NCBI GenBank assembly: GCA_027618475.1
Contig: JAQCEJ010000035.1
Location: forward strand, 1 to 45,493
Source of the DNA: Planctomycetota bacterium
Lineage (GTDB): Bacteria > Planctomycetota > Planctomycetia > Planctomycetales > Planctomycetaceae
DNA length: 45,493 bases
Reading direction: 5' to 3'
The notes below the pieces were generated by a model. That model ran no database searches and was not told where the DNA came from. It saw only the letters and a list, made by a program, of their open reading frames with translations. The translations under genes were made by a program, and so were the position numbers. The first letter of the stretch is position 1, and every line of letters begins with the position of its first letter. Of the stretch, positions 16,645 to 25,322 are shown piece after piece.

Positions 16645-18153
16645 TTATTCGTCGCTCACTGGGCCGTCGAAACGTTTACCACGCATCGTCATTTCGACTC
16701 CACTGACAATCATGCCGACAATAATGCCGATAGTAAGCGACATCGCGCCGGAGAACAGAAAATTCAACCCCCACCATTTGTAGAACGTCACGCCGACCGC
16801 CGTGGTGATTGCCGCGAGCACGGCACATAATCCTCCAATGGAAGTCGACCATGGGACAAACATCGCCAGAAAGAACAAGACGAAAATTGGTGCCGTCAAC
16901 AGGTTGACGACCTTCATGCAAAGGTCGATCAAATTTGTGACGATTTCCTTCTGGACCAGCCAGCGGTTGACTAACGTCAGCAGTACGATAATGACGCCTA
17001 CGATGACTGACACAATACGAGCGAGACGGACTTCTTCTCGCGGGCCTCGTTTGCGCGGATTGAAAATCTTCAAAAAATCGTGGGTAATAACGGCACACGA
17101 CGAGTTGACGCCCGATGACAGGCTCGACAGCGCCGCCGACAGAATCGCGGCAATAATCAAGCCTGTCATTCCCGGTGGGAGTCCGATGACAATAAACTTT
17201 GGGAATAATTTGTCGGCATCTTTCAGGGCGTCGGCAGTACCGCCAAACAGACTGGGGTTAGCCATGAAGTATCCCAACACGGCGACGCCTACCAATCCCA
17301 GCAGTACCCCGATCACCACATCGGTCAACAGGTGCACTCCCATAGTCCATCGAGCGGCGCGAACATCTCGAGTCGAGAGATACCGTTGGATGGCCATTTG
17401 ATCCGACCCGGTCGTGCACGTCATCCAGACGAGCATATTGACAAATGCGCCAACGAACGTAATTCGGGCTCCCTCTTCATGCCAGAACTTCGGCGGAGCC
17501 CAATGGTCCATCCAATGATTCGGCCACCAGGGAGTGAATCCACCCATTGAATATGACACCAGACCAATTGTTAGAATCGCCCCACCAACCATGACCAATG
17601 ATTGAATCGCATCGGTGACGATCACCGCGCGAAATCCTCCCTCGGTCGTGTACAGAACAGTGAAGGCACCCATCACGGCACATATCAGCGGAATCCACTG
17701 TGGGTCAAGTTTGAAAATCGGCACAACAACAGTCGATGCCGTGGCGTACAATATTGACGCCATCCAGAACATACGAAGCGTGATAAACATTCCTGAACCG
17801 AGCAGCCGCCCCAATGTACCAAGCCGCGCTTCCAATAACTCATACGCGCTCGTAGCGTGAAGTTTCATAATGGAAGGAATAAGCAGCCAACCAACGATGA
17901 TAAATACAATCGGGAAACTCACCATACTGGCGAAAATCATCGGGCCGTGCTTGACGATTTCTCCAGGATAGGCCAGATACGAAAGCGTGCTCGTCAACGT
18001 TGCAAACAATGACAATCCAACCATGAACGGATTGAGATTCCGACCGCCTAGCAGATAATCGTCAGCCGATTGCGTCCGGTTCGAGTAATAGCGGCCGATG
18101 GCCAGCATCATCAGGCCGAACAGGCCGATCACTAAGAAATCCCAAATCGTCAT
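16645..18153 (-). CDS. Sodium:solute symporter (SLC5/SSS family)
   Basis: 502 residues with about thirteen hydrophobic helices. It begins MTIWDFLVIGLFGLMMLAIG with the SSS signature NRTQSADDYLLGGRNLNPF at about 25-43, then LSLFATLTSTLSYLAYPGEI (discontinuous first core helix), GGFRAVIVTDAIQSLVMVGG and AAILSAALSSLSSGVNSSCA, the Ser-rich sodium-site helix. It imports an organic solute with Na+; members carry sugars, proline, pantothenate, sialic acid or carboxylates, and the substrate cannot be inferred. The neighbouring aminotransferase and reductase suggest use of the imported compound as a nutrient (inference). Confidence 0.93.
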   Translation of the reverse strand: MTIWDFLVIGLFGLMMLAIGRYYSNRTQSADDYLLGGRNLNPFMVGLSLFATLTSTLSYLAYPGEIVKHGPMIFASMVSFPIVFIIVGWLLIPSIMKLHATSAYELLEARLGTLGRLLGSGMFITLRMFWMASILYATASTVVVPIFKLDPQWIPLICAVMGAFTVLYTTEGGFRAVIVTDAIQSLVMVGGAILTIGLVSYSMGGFTPWWPNHWMDHWAPPKFWHEEGARITFVGAFVNMLVWMTCTTGSDQMAIQRYLSTRDVRAARWTMGVHLLTDVVIGVLLGLVGVAVLGYFMANPSLFGGTADALKDADKLFPKFIVIGLPPGMTGLIIAAILSAALSSLSSGVNSSCAVITHDFLKIFNPRKRGPREEVRLARIVSVIVGVIIVLLTLVNRWLVQKEIVTNLIDLCMKVVNLLTAPIFVLFFLAMFVPWSTSIGGLCAVLAAITTAVGVTFYKWWGLNFLFSGAMSLTIGIIVGMIVSGVEMTMRGKRFDGPVSDE

Positions 18154-18201
18154 AAGTCGAATATTCCGTGTTTGAAGGTATTCTCAACGAACCAATGCAG
18201 A

Positions 18202-20472
18202 TTATTTCGTTCGAGTTTCCATCTCAAGAATGGATTGCAGTTCGCGGACTTGATCGAGATTGACACCTTCAGGTTGATGGTCGAGTAGCCAGTTCGTATC
18301 GAGCAGCGCTTCTTCTGTTCGCTTGGTTTGAAACTGCAACACCGCTCGAAACCAGCGTTCCTGTCCGACATCGGGATTCAGTTCCACCAGTGTATCGACG
18401 TATCGCAGCATTCCTTCCGCGTCTGCCGCGTCGCGGGCCACTCCGAACAAATTGTGTAACATGCGGGTGATGATGGCTAATTTGGTCTGCGGCGCGAGAT
18501 CGGCTTCAGCAATCGGCCGTCCCGTCGCCTGCTGAACGCGAATCGCCGCTACTTCTTTTGTGAGTACGGTACCACCTTCGAAAACGTCAATGAGTTGAGA
18601 TTCTCCTTCTGTCGGTTCGTAACGAACAACAAAATGGCCCGGCAAGCCAACACCGACGATTTTCAGATCGAGTCGATGCGCGAGTTCGATGTAAAGTACG
18701 CTGAGTGTGATGGGTAACCCTTCGCGATCATCAACGACCTCGTTGAGATAACTATTCGAACGGTTGTAATAATCGGTCCGGCTGCCGTGAAAACCAAGTT
18801 GCTGAAATAAATAGTGATTGAGCGCCACAAGTTTTTCGGCTTCCGTCGTCACTTCGGTGAACGGCTTTGCGATCTCACCGGCCATCCGCTCGACCTGCGT
18901 GAGATAAGCCTCGATATCGAGTTCCGGATTATCGAGTTTAGCCAGCAGCAGCGATGCCTTGAGCAGGTCGATTTCATGGTCAGGTTTCGTCATTTCCTCA
19001 CCTAAGGACTTGTGCGTGTGATGCAGCTGAATTTCCTTCGCCAGTTGACGGACTCGCTCGGCTCGCTGTTCGAGTTCTTTAGCCTGCTGTTCCAAGACGA
19101 GGGTCTGGGCTAACGGATCATCGGGAAACACTTCCACGAGTTCTTTCGGTGGCGGACGATTCAGCGGCAACACGCGAACTTGTTCCATCAACTTGGCGAC
19201 CAGCGCTTCATCTGGCAGCAGGGACGGAATCTCTTCGGCAATACGAAACCCTTTGAATTCTGCGTCTGTATGTCGGAACTTTGCTAAACCGACTTTTCCG
19301 CGAGTATAAACGGCATCGGATGATTCGAATACGATTTCATCGTTTACATAACATCGAAACCGGTCGGCATCGAGATGCACTTTGAGCCAGTTCCATTCGC
19401 CCGGTTTGTAATGGTCGCTCTTTTTTTCCTCTAATACCTGCCAAGAATAAACGTCGGGGCCGTCGAATCGGCTGAGACGTAATTTTCCACTGCTCGGATA
19501 AAAACCGTAATGCTTGTTGGTTGCATCGGCATGAAACACGATGCCTGCGGCTCCGTCTTCCTGTTCCATTCGAACTGCGACTGCGATTTCACGCGGAAAT
19601 TCGGATACCAATTCGTGCCATAAGCAGAGCGACCGGCCGCCGAAACCTTCGCCGAGGCCTTTGACCTGAATCCTACCGGCTCGTTGACGCCACGTTGCAC
19701 CGAACAATGTCGTCCATTGGGTTTCGTCGAGTGCTCCGATTGTCAGCCAGCGTGACATCGGTACGGGGTTCGGCTTTTCGAGCAGCGGCTTGAGGGCGTT
19801 GATCGGAACGGCGAAGCCGAGGTTTTGCGTGACCGTTGACTTCAATGAAACGATTCCTTCGACTTCCCCTTTCATATTGAGCACCGGGCCGCCGCTATTG
19901 CCAGGTTCGATCGGCATGGCAAGTTGCAACATCGAAAGCCCGTCGATATCGCGTGTGCCTGAGATCACTCCACTGACGACACTATGTTCGAGCCCTAGCG
20001 GATTACCGAGAACAATAGCAGGCTGACCCTGGGTCACCGCTGCGGAATCTCCGAGCGGTAGCACCGGTAGCTCCTTGGCGTCGATGCGGATGATCGCCAG
20101 ATCGGCCAGACGCTCTGTTGCATGTATTTCGACGACATCGAACGATTTGCCATCACGAAGCGTGACCGATATCGGTCGCGCTTCACCGATCACATGATAA
20201 TTGGTCGCAATCAACCCGTCGGAGGCGATGATGAAACCGGTCCCGACCCCCTTCGACTGACCGTCGCGTCCATGATATTTGATCACAACCACAGAGTCCC
20301 TCGTCGCTGTCGTCAGATCAGCAACAGATTTCGCTGTTTTGTCTGCCGGATTCACATCTTCAGCGGAGTGAATGAAACCAAGTGGTGCCAGGGCGACTAC
20401 CGCCGCAACCAAACAGATCGGAAAAGCCTCGTAGAGGGTACCGAGCCACGATGAAAAGATTCGAAAACACAT
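18202..20472 (-). CDS. HtrA-like serine protease fused to a LamG-like sandwich and a SirB1/transglutaminase-like domain
   Basis: 756 residues from ATG 20472, with AAGGG eight bases upstream; the frame continues to 20499. A signal peptide or anchor (about 15-37) precedes a trypsin-like S1C domain (about 45-230) with an intact triad His93 (TNYHV), Asp124 (LADLAIIRID) and Ser193 (EPGNSGGPV). There is no PDZ domain. Residues about 240-412 form a concanavalin/LamG-like sandwich (AAGIVFHADATNKHYGFYP, WNWLKVHLDADRFRCYVND). A Gln/Glu-rich coiled-coil (455-490) leads to a SirB1-type domain (about 515-700) with NSYLNEVVDDREGLPITLSV and GLPGHFVVRY; the end is TPR-like. Probably periplasmic. It heads the symporter-aminotransferase-reductase run (48-base gap). 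Confidence 0.88.
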   Translation of the reverse strand: MCFRIFSSWLGTLYEAFPICLVAAVVALAPLGFIHSAEDVNPADKTAKSVADLTTATRDSVVVIKYHGRDGQSKGVGTGFIIASDGLIATNYHVIGEARPISVTLRDGKSFDVVEIHATERLADLAIIRIDAKELPVLPLGDSAAVTQGQPAIVLGNPLGLEHSVVSGVISGTRDIDGLSMLQLAMPIEPGNSGGPVLNMKGEVEGIVSLKSTVTQNLGFAVPINALKPLLEKPNPVPMSRWLTIGALDETQWTTLFGATWRQRAGRIQVKGLGEGFGGRSLCLWHELVSEFPREIAVAVRMEQEDGAAGIVFHADATNKHYGFYPSSGKLRLSRFDGPDVYSWQVLEEKKSDHYKPGEWNWLKVHLDADRFRCYVNDEIVFESSDAVYTRGKVGLAKFRHTDAEFKGFRIAEEIPSLLPDEALVAKLMEQVRVLPLNRPPPKELVEVFPDDPLAQTLVLEQQAKELEQRAERVRQLAKEIQLHHTHKSLGEEMTKPDHEIDLLKASLLLAKLDNPELDIEAYLTQVERMAGEIAKPFTEVTTEAEKLVALNHYLFQQLGFHGSRTDYYNRSNSYLNEVVDDREGLPITLSVLYIELAHRLDLKIVGVGLPGHFVVRYEPTEGESQLIDVFEGGTVLTKEVAAIRVQQATGRPIAEADLAPQTKLAIITRMLHNLFGVARDAADAEGMLRYVDTLVELNPDVGQERWFRAVLQFQTKRTEEALLDTNWLLDHQPEGVNLDQVRELQSILEMETRTK

Positions 20473-20636
20473 AATCGCACCCTTTTGGCCAATGTTCACA
20501 GAGTCGAGAATGCATCCATATTACAACATCATCAATGATTCATCACCCATGATTGCTCGAAAATAGAGGGTATAGAGCCTGATACTCCCACAATCAACTC
20601 GAAAGCTGCGAATCTCGCCCCGCCAAAGAAACGCGT

Positions 20637-20666
20637 GAGGCCGCCCATTCTCCAACGGGCGGCCTC
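20637..20666 (-). terminator. 10-bp perfect stem, likely terminator of the pilin-like gene
   Basis: GAGGCCGCCC (20637-20646) and GGGCGGCCTC (20657-20666) are perfect complements with a 10-base loop. Reading leftward, the stem is followed by ACGCGTTTCTTTGG, a weak T tract. It lies about 160 bases after the stop of the minus-strand pilin-like gene. Confidence 0.55.
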
Positions 20667-20828
20667 GGGAACTCAGACCGTCGATAAGAGGCTCGGTGAT
20701 CAGCCGTGCGACCAGGGGGAATACCTGGCGGAACTCTTACAAACCATCTGAAGCGTCAAGATCTAAAGTTAAGGAAAAAAGTTGAGCCAGAATCAGTCGT
20801 CTGACGATCGTTATTCCTTCTCATCTGC

Positions 20829-21368
20829 TCAATACGGAAATCGTGGGCCGACTTGCGTGACACTCGTTGATTCTACGTTACCCGCAGGAGTGGGGACGGC
20901 ATCACCCGGAATCGGTTGCGGCCCTGCGGGTTCAGCATCGAAGGGGGTGCTGGTTCCCGGGTGTTGATCCAAGGGCAGATTCTGACACGGATCGCACGGG
21001 ACTCCATCGATCGGTGCTTCCAGATTGAGCGGGCAAGTCGGCGTCGGCGTCGATACCGGTTGCATGGGACACGGGACGATATCGGCATCATCGGGAATCG
21101 AAACGATTTGGTTATCCGAAAAAGCGGAACCGAATGTCCGCGAACCTCGCCCGCACCAGTTGAAACAGCCGCGCATTCCTTTGAAATAATACGATTGATC
21201 GAGCGCAGAGAATGCTCCGGCCAGATCTTTGAATTCCCCAACGATCGCTTCCTGCAGGCAGGTCATGCCGGTAATCAGTCCCAATACCATGATGGTTGAA
21301 ACCAGGATCAATTCCGCAGAAATGATCACGCCCAGGTCGTCGTTCCACAATTTTTGTAACAGATTCAT
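20829..21368 (-). CDS. Flp/TadE-like pilin-related protein with Pro/Cys-rich tail
   Basis: 179 residues with a good ribosome-binding site (GAGGAG eight bases before ATG 21368). The N-terminus MNLLQKLWNDDLGVIISAEL is followed by a hydrophobic helix (about 14-36) and an amphipathic segment, VGEFKDLAGAFSALDQSYYF. This layout resembles class IVb pilins, but the acidic residue is at +6 from the Gly rather than the +5 of Flp. After residue 68 come paired cysteines (GCFNWCG) and a Pro/Thr/Cys-rich tail of about 80 residues. Planctomycetes carry many such proteins; some homologues may be misnamed aminotransferases. It may be a minor pilin for the Tad system at 38-44 kb (inference). Confidence 0.7.
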   Translation of the reverse strand: MNLLQKLWNDDLGVIISAELILVSTIMVLGLITGMTCLQEAIVGEFKDLAGAFSALDQSYYFKGMRGCFNWCGRGSRTFGSAFSDNQIVSIPDDADIVPCPMQPVSTPTPTCPLNLEAPIDGVPCDPCQNLPLDQHPGTSTPFDAEPAGPQPIPGDAVPTPAGNVESTSVTQVGPRFPY

Positions 21369-22126
21369 GATGGTCTCCTCGCGTAAAAAATGGAGTTTGT
21401 CTGAGTTCCGTAAAACCAGGTTCCCTTCGCGACCGCTCTTGATTCCCCGAGCGATCGACGTTCGTCTCGTTGCCTATTGCCGCCTTCCTCCGACGGAAGA
21501 AGGGTTTGTGTTCCCCAAGTGACTGACCGGCGGTCGAGAGAGGATCTCAGCAACACCGGGCAGTCACTTCCGACGGTTTCTCAGGCCGTCGGATCTCATG
21601 ACGAACATCTGTCCGTCACGCGTGTATGGTTGTTCCCGCCGGTTCTACGATCGATGCGATGCGATGCGAATGATCGGCGTGGATGACATCATCGTTACAA
21701 CGGGGAGAATTGGCAGAATCCGTGCCAAAGGAACGACTGTGATAATCGTTAAAATCGGTGCGTTGTCATAACATCTGGTTAAGAAGGAGGTTGCGGATAT
21801 CAATACGGCGTCGACCCGTGTGTCGAATTCCGTTAGCAGCGATTATTCCGATGGTAACGATTAAAACGATGTGCGCGGTTGTAAAGGTTGTGTCAAATGT
21901 TCTGAACAGTGGCGTTATGACGGATTTGGCACCGCATTGCCTCCATCGAATCGTTCCCGTAGCTCGTCAACCGGTGTCACGCAGCGATATGAGGCGTTCT
22001 AAACCGAGGTCTTCGACCTCGATCCCGCTTCATAGAGACCAGCTACAGGTGCTGGATGTGAACGGGGATTGCGTGTATCCTGAAGCGACCAGATAACTCG
22101 CTTCAACTCCTTCATGAGGTCACGCC
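21369..22126. other. Gene-free stretch, 758 bases
   Basis: No frame here has convincing protein character; the longest rightward frame (21758-22096) is Arg-rich, low-quality sequence. Visible structure: an 8-bp hairpin at 21569-21593 (TCCGACGG arms), a short tandem ATGCG run near 21655-21668, and the palindrome CGAGGTC-TTC-GACCTCG at 22005-22021, which resembles part of the dispersed repeat at 25756-25792. It must contain the promoters of the divergent pilin-like and ceramidase-like genes. Confidence 0.55.
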
Positions 22127-23560
22127 ATGAAACTGCATTCGCTTGCCCTGTCGTTCGCCGTTCTGTTCACGTCATTCGCGGAAAGTTCATTCGCTACGGA
22201 ATCGGGACCGCTGCAAGCAGGGGCGGCGACTGCGAACATCACACCGAACCTCGGCGGTGAAATCATTGGTGGGTTCAAGCCGTTTCCATCCACGTACATT
22301 CACGACCAGTTACACGCCCGCTGTCTTGTCCTCGATAACGGCCATAAACGCATCGCGATTGTTATCTGCGATCTGCTCGGCATTCATCGCAGCGTCAGCG
22401 ATGAGGCACGTCGTATGATTCAAGACGAAACTGGCATTTCGCTCGAAAACGTCCTCATCAGCGGTACGCATACGCACTCGGCGGTCAGCGCGCTCGGAGA
22501 GCGTTTTCAGGAATATCAGGATTTGAACGACTACCAGAAGTTCGTGGCCCGCCGTATCGCCGACGGAGTGAGGTGTGCAATCGAAATGTTGCGACCGGCA
22601 GAAATTGCGTTCGGTTCCGTTGATGTTCCTGAGCACGTCAATAACCGTCGCTGGTTCATGCGTCCGGGGACGATGCCTCCTAATCCTTTCGGCAAGATCG
22701 ACCTCGTGAAGATGAATCCGCCGTCGGGAAGCGAAAATCTCACCGAACCCGCCGGGCCGATCGATCCCGTGGTCTCGTTTCTTTCGGTTCGCGAACCGGG
22801 TGGCAAGCCGATCGCCCTCTACGCGGCGTATTCACTGCATTACGTGGGCGGGGTTGGCAATGCCCACGTTTCGGCCGATTACTTTGCCATGTTCTGTGAC
22901 GAACTGGCACGACTGCAAAACGCGACAACGCAAGATCCGCCATTTGTTGGGATGCTTGCCAACGGCACCAGTGGCGATATCAACAACATCGACTTCGTGA
23001 AGCCACGCGGACGCAAGGAGCCTTATGAACAGATGCGTTATGTCGCCCACGACGTCGCAGAGAAAGTGAACGGAGCCCTGTCGAATCTCGAGTACAAACA
23101 GGTCGTCGTACTCGGAGCAAAATATCGCGAACTCGACATCGCTACCCGACGTCCTACGGATGAATTACTCAAATGGGCCGATGAGACGCTTGCTTCCGCT
23201 CCTGAAGACAAAAGCAACTGGGATCTGTCGCACTTCTACGCCGAGCGGACGAAAAATATTTTGAGTTATCCCGAAACGCTCGCACTGCCGTTGCAGGTGA
23301 TGCGCGTTGACAATGTCTCGATCGGCACGATGCCGACAGAAACGTTCTGCGAAATCGGCATCGAATACCGCGACCGCAGCCCGCTCAAGCCGGCCTTCAT
23401 GGTCTCACTGGCCCACGGCTATTACGGCTACCTCCCCACGCCCCGGCATCACGACTTAGGGGGTTACGAAACCTGGCTGGGGACAAACCGGTTGGAACGC
23501 GAAGCCTCGGTGAAGATGCTCGATGCGCTGATTGAGATGACGCAGGAACTCGCGGAGTAA
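22127..23560 (+). CDS. Secreted neutral/alkaline ceramidase-like protein
   Basis: 477 residues with GAGG seven bases before ATG 22127 and a signal peptide (about residues 1-24, ending SSFATES). The mature start LQAGAATANITPNLGGEIIG is typical of the non-lysosomal ceramidase N-terminal domain (PF04734). Candidate zinc ligands are in SGTHTHSAVSALG (His115, His117) and YSLHYVGG (His238). In bacterial ceramidase the nucleophilic Ser lies in a GDVSPN motif. The corresponding stretch here is SGDINNIDF (282-290), so the Ser appears replaced by Asn and activity on ceramide is doubtful. Similar proteins are abundant in planctomycetes, substrate unknown. It appears to be a single-gene unit. Confidence 0.85.
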   Translation: MKLHSLALSFAVLFTSFAESSFATESGPLQAGAATANITPNLGGEIIGGFKPFPSTYIHDQLHARCLVLDNGHKRIAIVICDLLGIHRSVSDEARRMIQDETGISLENVLISGTHTHSAVSALGERFQEYQDLNDYQKFVARRIADGVRCAIEMLRPAEIAFGSVDVPEHVNNRRWFMRPGTMPPNPFGKIDLVKMNPPSGSENLTEPAGPIDPVVSFLSVREPGGKPIALYAAYSLHYVGGVGNAHVSADYFAMFCDELARLQNATTQDPPFVGMLANGTSGDINNIDFVKPRGRKEPYEQMRYVAHDVAEKVNGALSNLEYKQVVVLGAKYRELDIATRRPTDELLKWADETLASAPEDKSNWDLSHFYAERTKNILSYPETLALPLQVMRVDNVSIGTMPTETFCEIGIEYRDRSPLKPAFMVSLAHGYYGYLPTPRHHDLGGYETWLGTNRLEREASVKMLDALIEMTQELAE

Positions 23561-23566
23561 CTCATC

Positions 23567-23591
23567 TGTGGCAGGCTTCTGTGAGGCCGGA
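23567..23591 (+). repeat. Dispersed palindromic repeat, copy 1 (degenerate)
   Basis: TGTGGCAGGCTTCTGTGAGG followed by CCGGA. It differs at a few positions from the copy at 36438-36462 (TGTGGCTGGCCTCTGCGAGG followed by CCGGA) and resembles 25751-25773. The core is GGCCTC, a 3-base loop, then GAGGCC; here the left arm has one mismatch. Confidence 0.6.
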
Positions 23592-23704
23592 TCATCCCCT
23601 ACGGAGTTGACCACACCGGCCCCAAAGGAATGATAACGTGCGAACGAAAAAAACGGTTCGTATTCAAGCCCGCTATTCAGCCTCAGAGAGGCGATCGTGA
23701 ATAG

Positions 23705-23861
23705 CTTGGTGGCGGAAGCCCCAGGCACTCGAACGCCATCTCGCATCCGAGCCCCGTGAGGGGCGACAGACGAGCGTGGTCGTCATTCGCCATGTGCGTC
23801 GCCCCATCCGGGGCTTTACGGAACGGCGTGCGAGCGGACATGGGGCTTCCGCCGCCCCAAG
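23705..23861. repeat. ~157-bp palindromic, MITE-like element
   Basis: The ends are inverted repeats: GGCGGAAGCCCCA at 23711-23723 is the exact complement of 23841-23853, and flanking CTTGG/CCAAG extends the similarity to about 20 bases. The two halves are imperfect inverted copies, each with a small hairpin (GCCCC-gtga-GGGGC at 23751-23764; GCCCC-atcc-GGGGC at 23801-23814). There is no coding capacity. The structure fits a non-autonomous element or a large REP-type palindrome; it may also act as the terminator between the convergent ceramidase and HAAS genes. Confidence 0.65.
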
Positions 23862-23885
23862 TTCTGAAGCGGCGACCGCATGGAA

Positions 23886-25322
23886 CTATTCACCGTCGTA
23901 TCTCGCTTCCACCGAATCGTTGCGTTCGGCCTTAAACTCATCAAGCGCCTTAAGTGCCTCGCGCGTGCGGGCGACGAGCGACTCGGGGAGTTCGATCGTC
24001 CAGACGTTAATTTCGCCAGCCTTAGGGACGAAGCGAAGTGGATCGGCTGATTTGTCGACGATAGCCGACTTAATGGGAATTATGATTGGCCCTTGGAATA
24101 TTCCATTCATTTCCGGCATTTGACCGCTTACCAGTTCACCGTCGCCTCTAAAATACCTGTCGGTCGGCCAAGTGCTTATAATTGGCATTCCCATTCCGCT
24201 TATCGTCAACTTTTTGCTCATTCGTAGTGCCAGTAGTTCCGTTGACGGAAAAACAACAGTCATCCCATTGATTTCCACTGGGAGATTACGAATCGTCAGA
24301 CTTTCCTTCCACATCAGCTCGGAGTCGGGATCCAATCGGGTTTCGATGCCGTATTTGCTCTGGCCGATGGATTCAATGTTGTAGCCAGCATAGCCGATGG
24401 TAGACCAATAATTCGCTACCTTTCCTGATGATTGCAGAAGCAGCCAGTCGCGTTTAGTAGTACCTGAAAAGCCCTGGCGATCTTGGACAAGCGGAGGTTG
24501 CCATACCGTCTCGCCGATGTGACGTAAGCCTTGCGAAACGGCACAAATCAGATCGAGATTTTCGTTGCGCAGATCGGCGGGCCAGTTAACGTCGAGTTTC
24601 AATTGAACGTCTTCGATCGGTTTGGACGGGCAATCGACGGTGAGTGTTCGTGGAGTGCCAGGCATGATTGTTTGGTAGTCGGTGGTATGGTCGCCCCACG
24701 GCGAATTCACCGTTAAAGTGCACGAGCCAGGTTTGACATATCCAATCTCGACTTCCTCATTGATATGTAGTTTTTTGTCGACCTGCACGTTGTCGGTACC
24801 GAAGAGTTTTCCAAACAACGTTACCTGAAATTCGCCGTCGGGCACCATTCCGTGTTCGTTCGATACCAGTTTCACTTTCACGGGAACCCAGTCGAGCAAC
24901 AAGGTGTTGAGCGATTGGGGATGTTCCTCGGACATGAGTGTGAGTGAACTCAGCTTCTCCAGCATCGCCCGATTCACCTCGCGCCCTTCCTGCACCGCCA
25001 TCCATGCAAATCCACTGGCGGCAAGACACGCGATTGCCATTATGACCGTCACACCGATCAAAATGCGTTGCGACATAATTTTCTCCTTTATCGCATCCCA
25101 CCACAGCCGATAGGCTACGGCGGTGGGGTTGCCGAATTTATCGATCACGTTTTTCTTCGCATGTTCTTTATCACCTGTCGCGTGCAACTCGCGGTTCATC
25201 GCACAGGACAGATGATCCGCAAGCTCAGCGACGATGTCGTCGCGCAGATGCGACGGCTCATCATCGCGCGGTGCGGGGAGATCGGCGGCGAGGTCTCGCC
25301 AGTTGCTGCCGTGCTCAGGCAT
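23886..25322 (-). CDS. HAAS/permease-prefix-domain membrane protein partnered with PadR
   Basis: 478 residues from ATG 25322 (GGAG nine bases upstream), overlapping the end of padR by eight bases. Residues about 1-80 look like a HAAS/permease-prefix helical domain (HLRDDIVAELADHLSCAMNR, EHAKKNVIDKFGNPTAVAYR), followed by one membrane helix (about 85-110, RILIGVTVIMAIACLAASGFAW) and a roughly 365-residue extracytoplasmic region of beta character with no recognised catalytic motif. PadR-HAAS pairs are common; the HAAS domain is thought to interact with the PadR protein. The function of the outer domain is unknown. Alternative ATG starts exist just before the helix, but the prefix domain argues for the longer form. 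Confidence 0.8.
   Translation of the reverse strand: MPEHGSNWRDLAADLPAPRDDEPSHLRDDIVAELADHLSCAMNRELHATGDKEHAKKNVIDKFGNPTAVAYRLWWDAIKEKIMSQRILIGVTVIMAIACLAASGFAWMAVQEGREVNRAMLEKLSSLTLMSEEHPQSLNTLLLDWVPVKVKLVSNEHGMVPDGEFQVTLFGKLFGTDNVQVDKKLHINEEVEIGYVKPGSCTLTVNSPWGDHTTDYQTIMPGTPRTLTVDCPSKPIEDVQLKLDVNWPADLRNENLDLICAVSQGLRHIGETVWQPPLVQDRQGFSGTTKRDWLLLQSSGKVANYWSTIGYAGYNIESIGQSKYGIETRLDPDSELMWKESLTIRNLPVEINGMTVVFPSTELLALRMSKKLTISGMGMPIISTWPTDRYFRGDGELVSGQMPEMNGIFQGPIIIPIKSAIVDKSADPLRFVPKAGEINVWTIELPESLVARTREALKALDEFKAERNDSVEARYDGE

Larger units (their letters stand above)
23561..23885. other. Repeat-filled intergenic region
   Basis: 325 bases between convergent genes with no gene of its own. It holds one copy of the GGCCTC/GAGGCC-type palindrome (23567-23591) and the MITE-like palindromic element 23705-23861. 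Confidence 0.7.

Noticed and set aside
21758-22096. 112-codon plus-strand frame upstream of the ceramidase-like gene
   Set aside because: Arg-rich, no ribosome-binding site, overlaps a palindromic repeat; no protein-like pattern.
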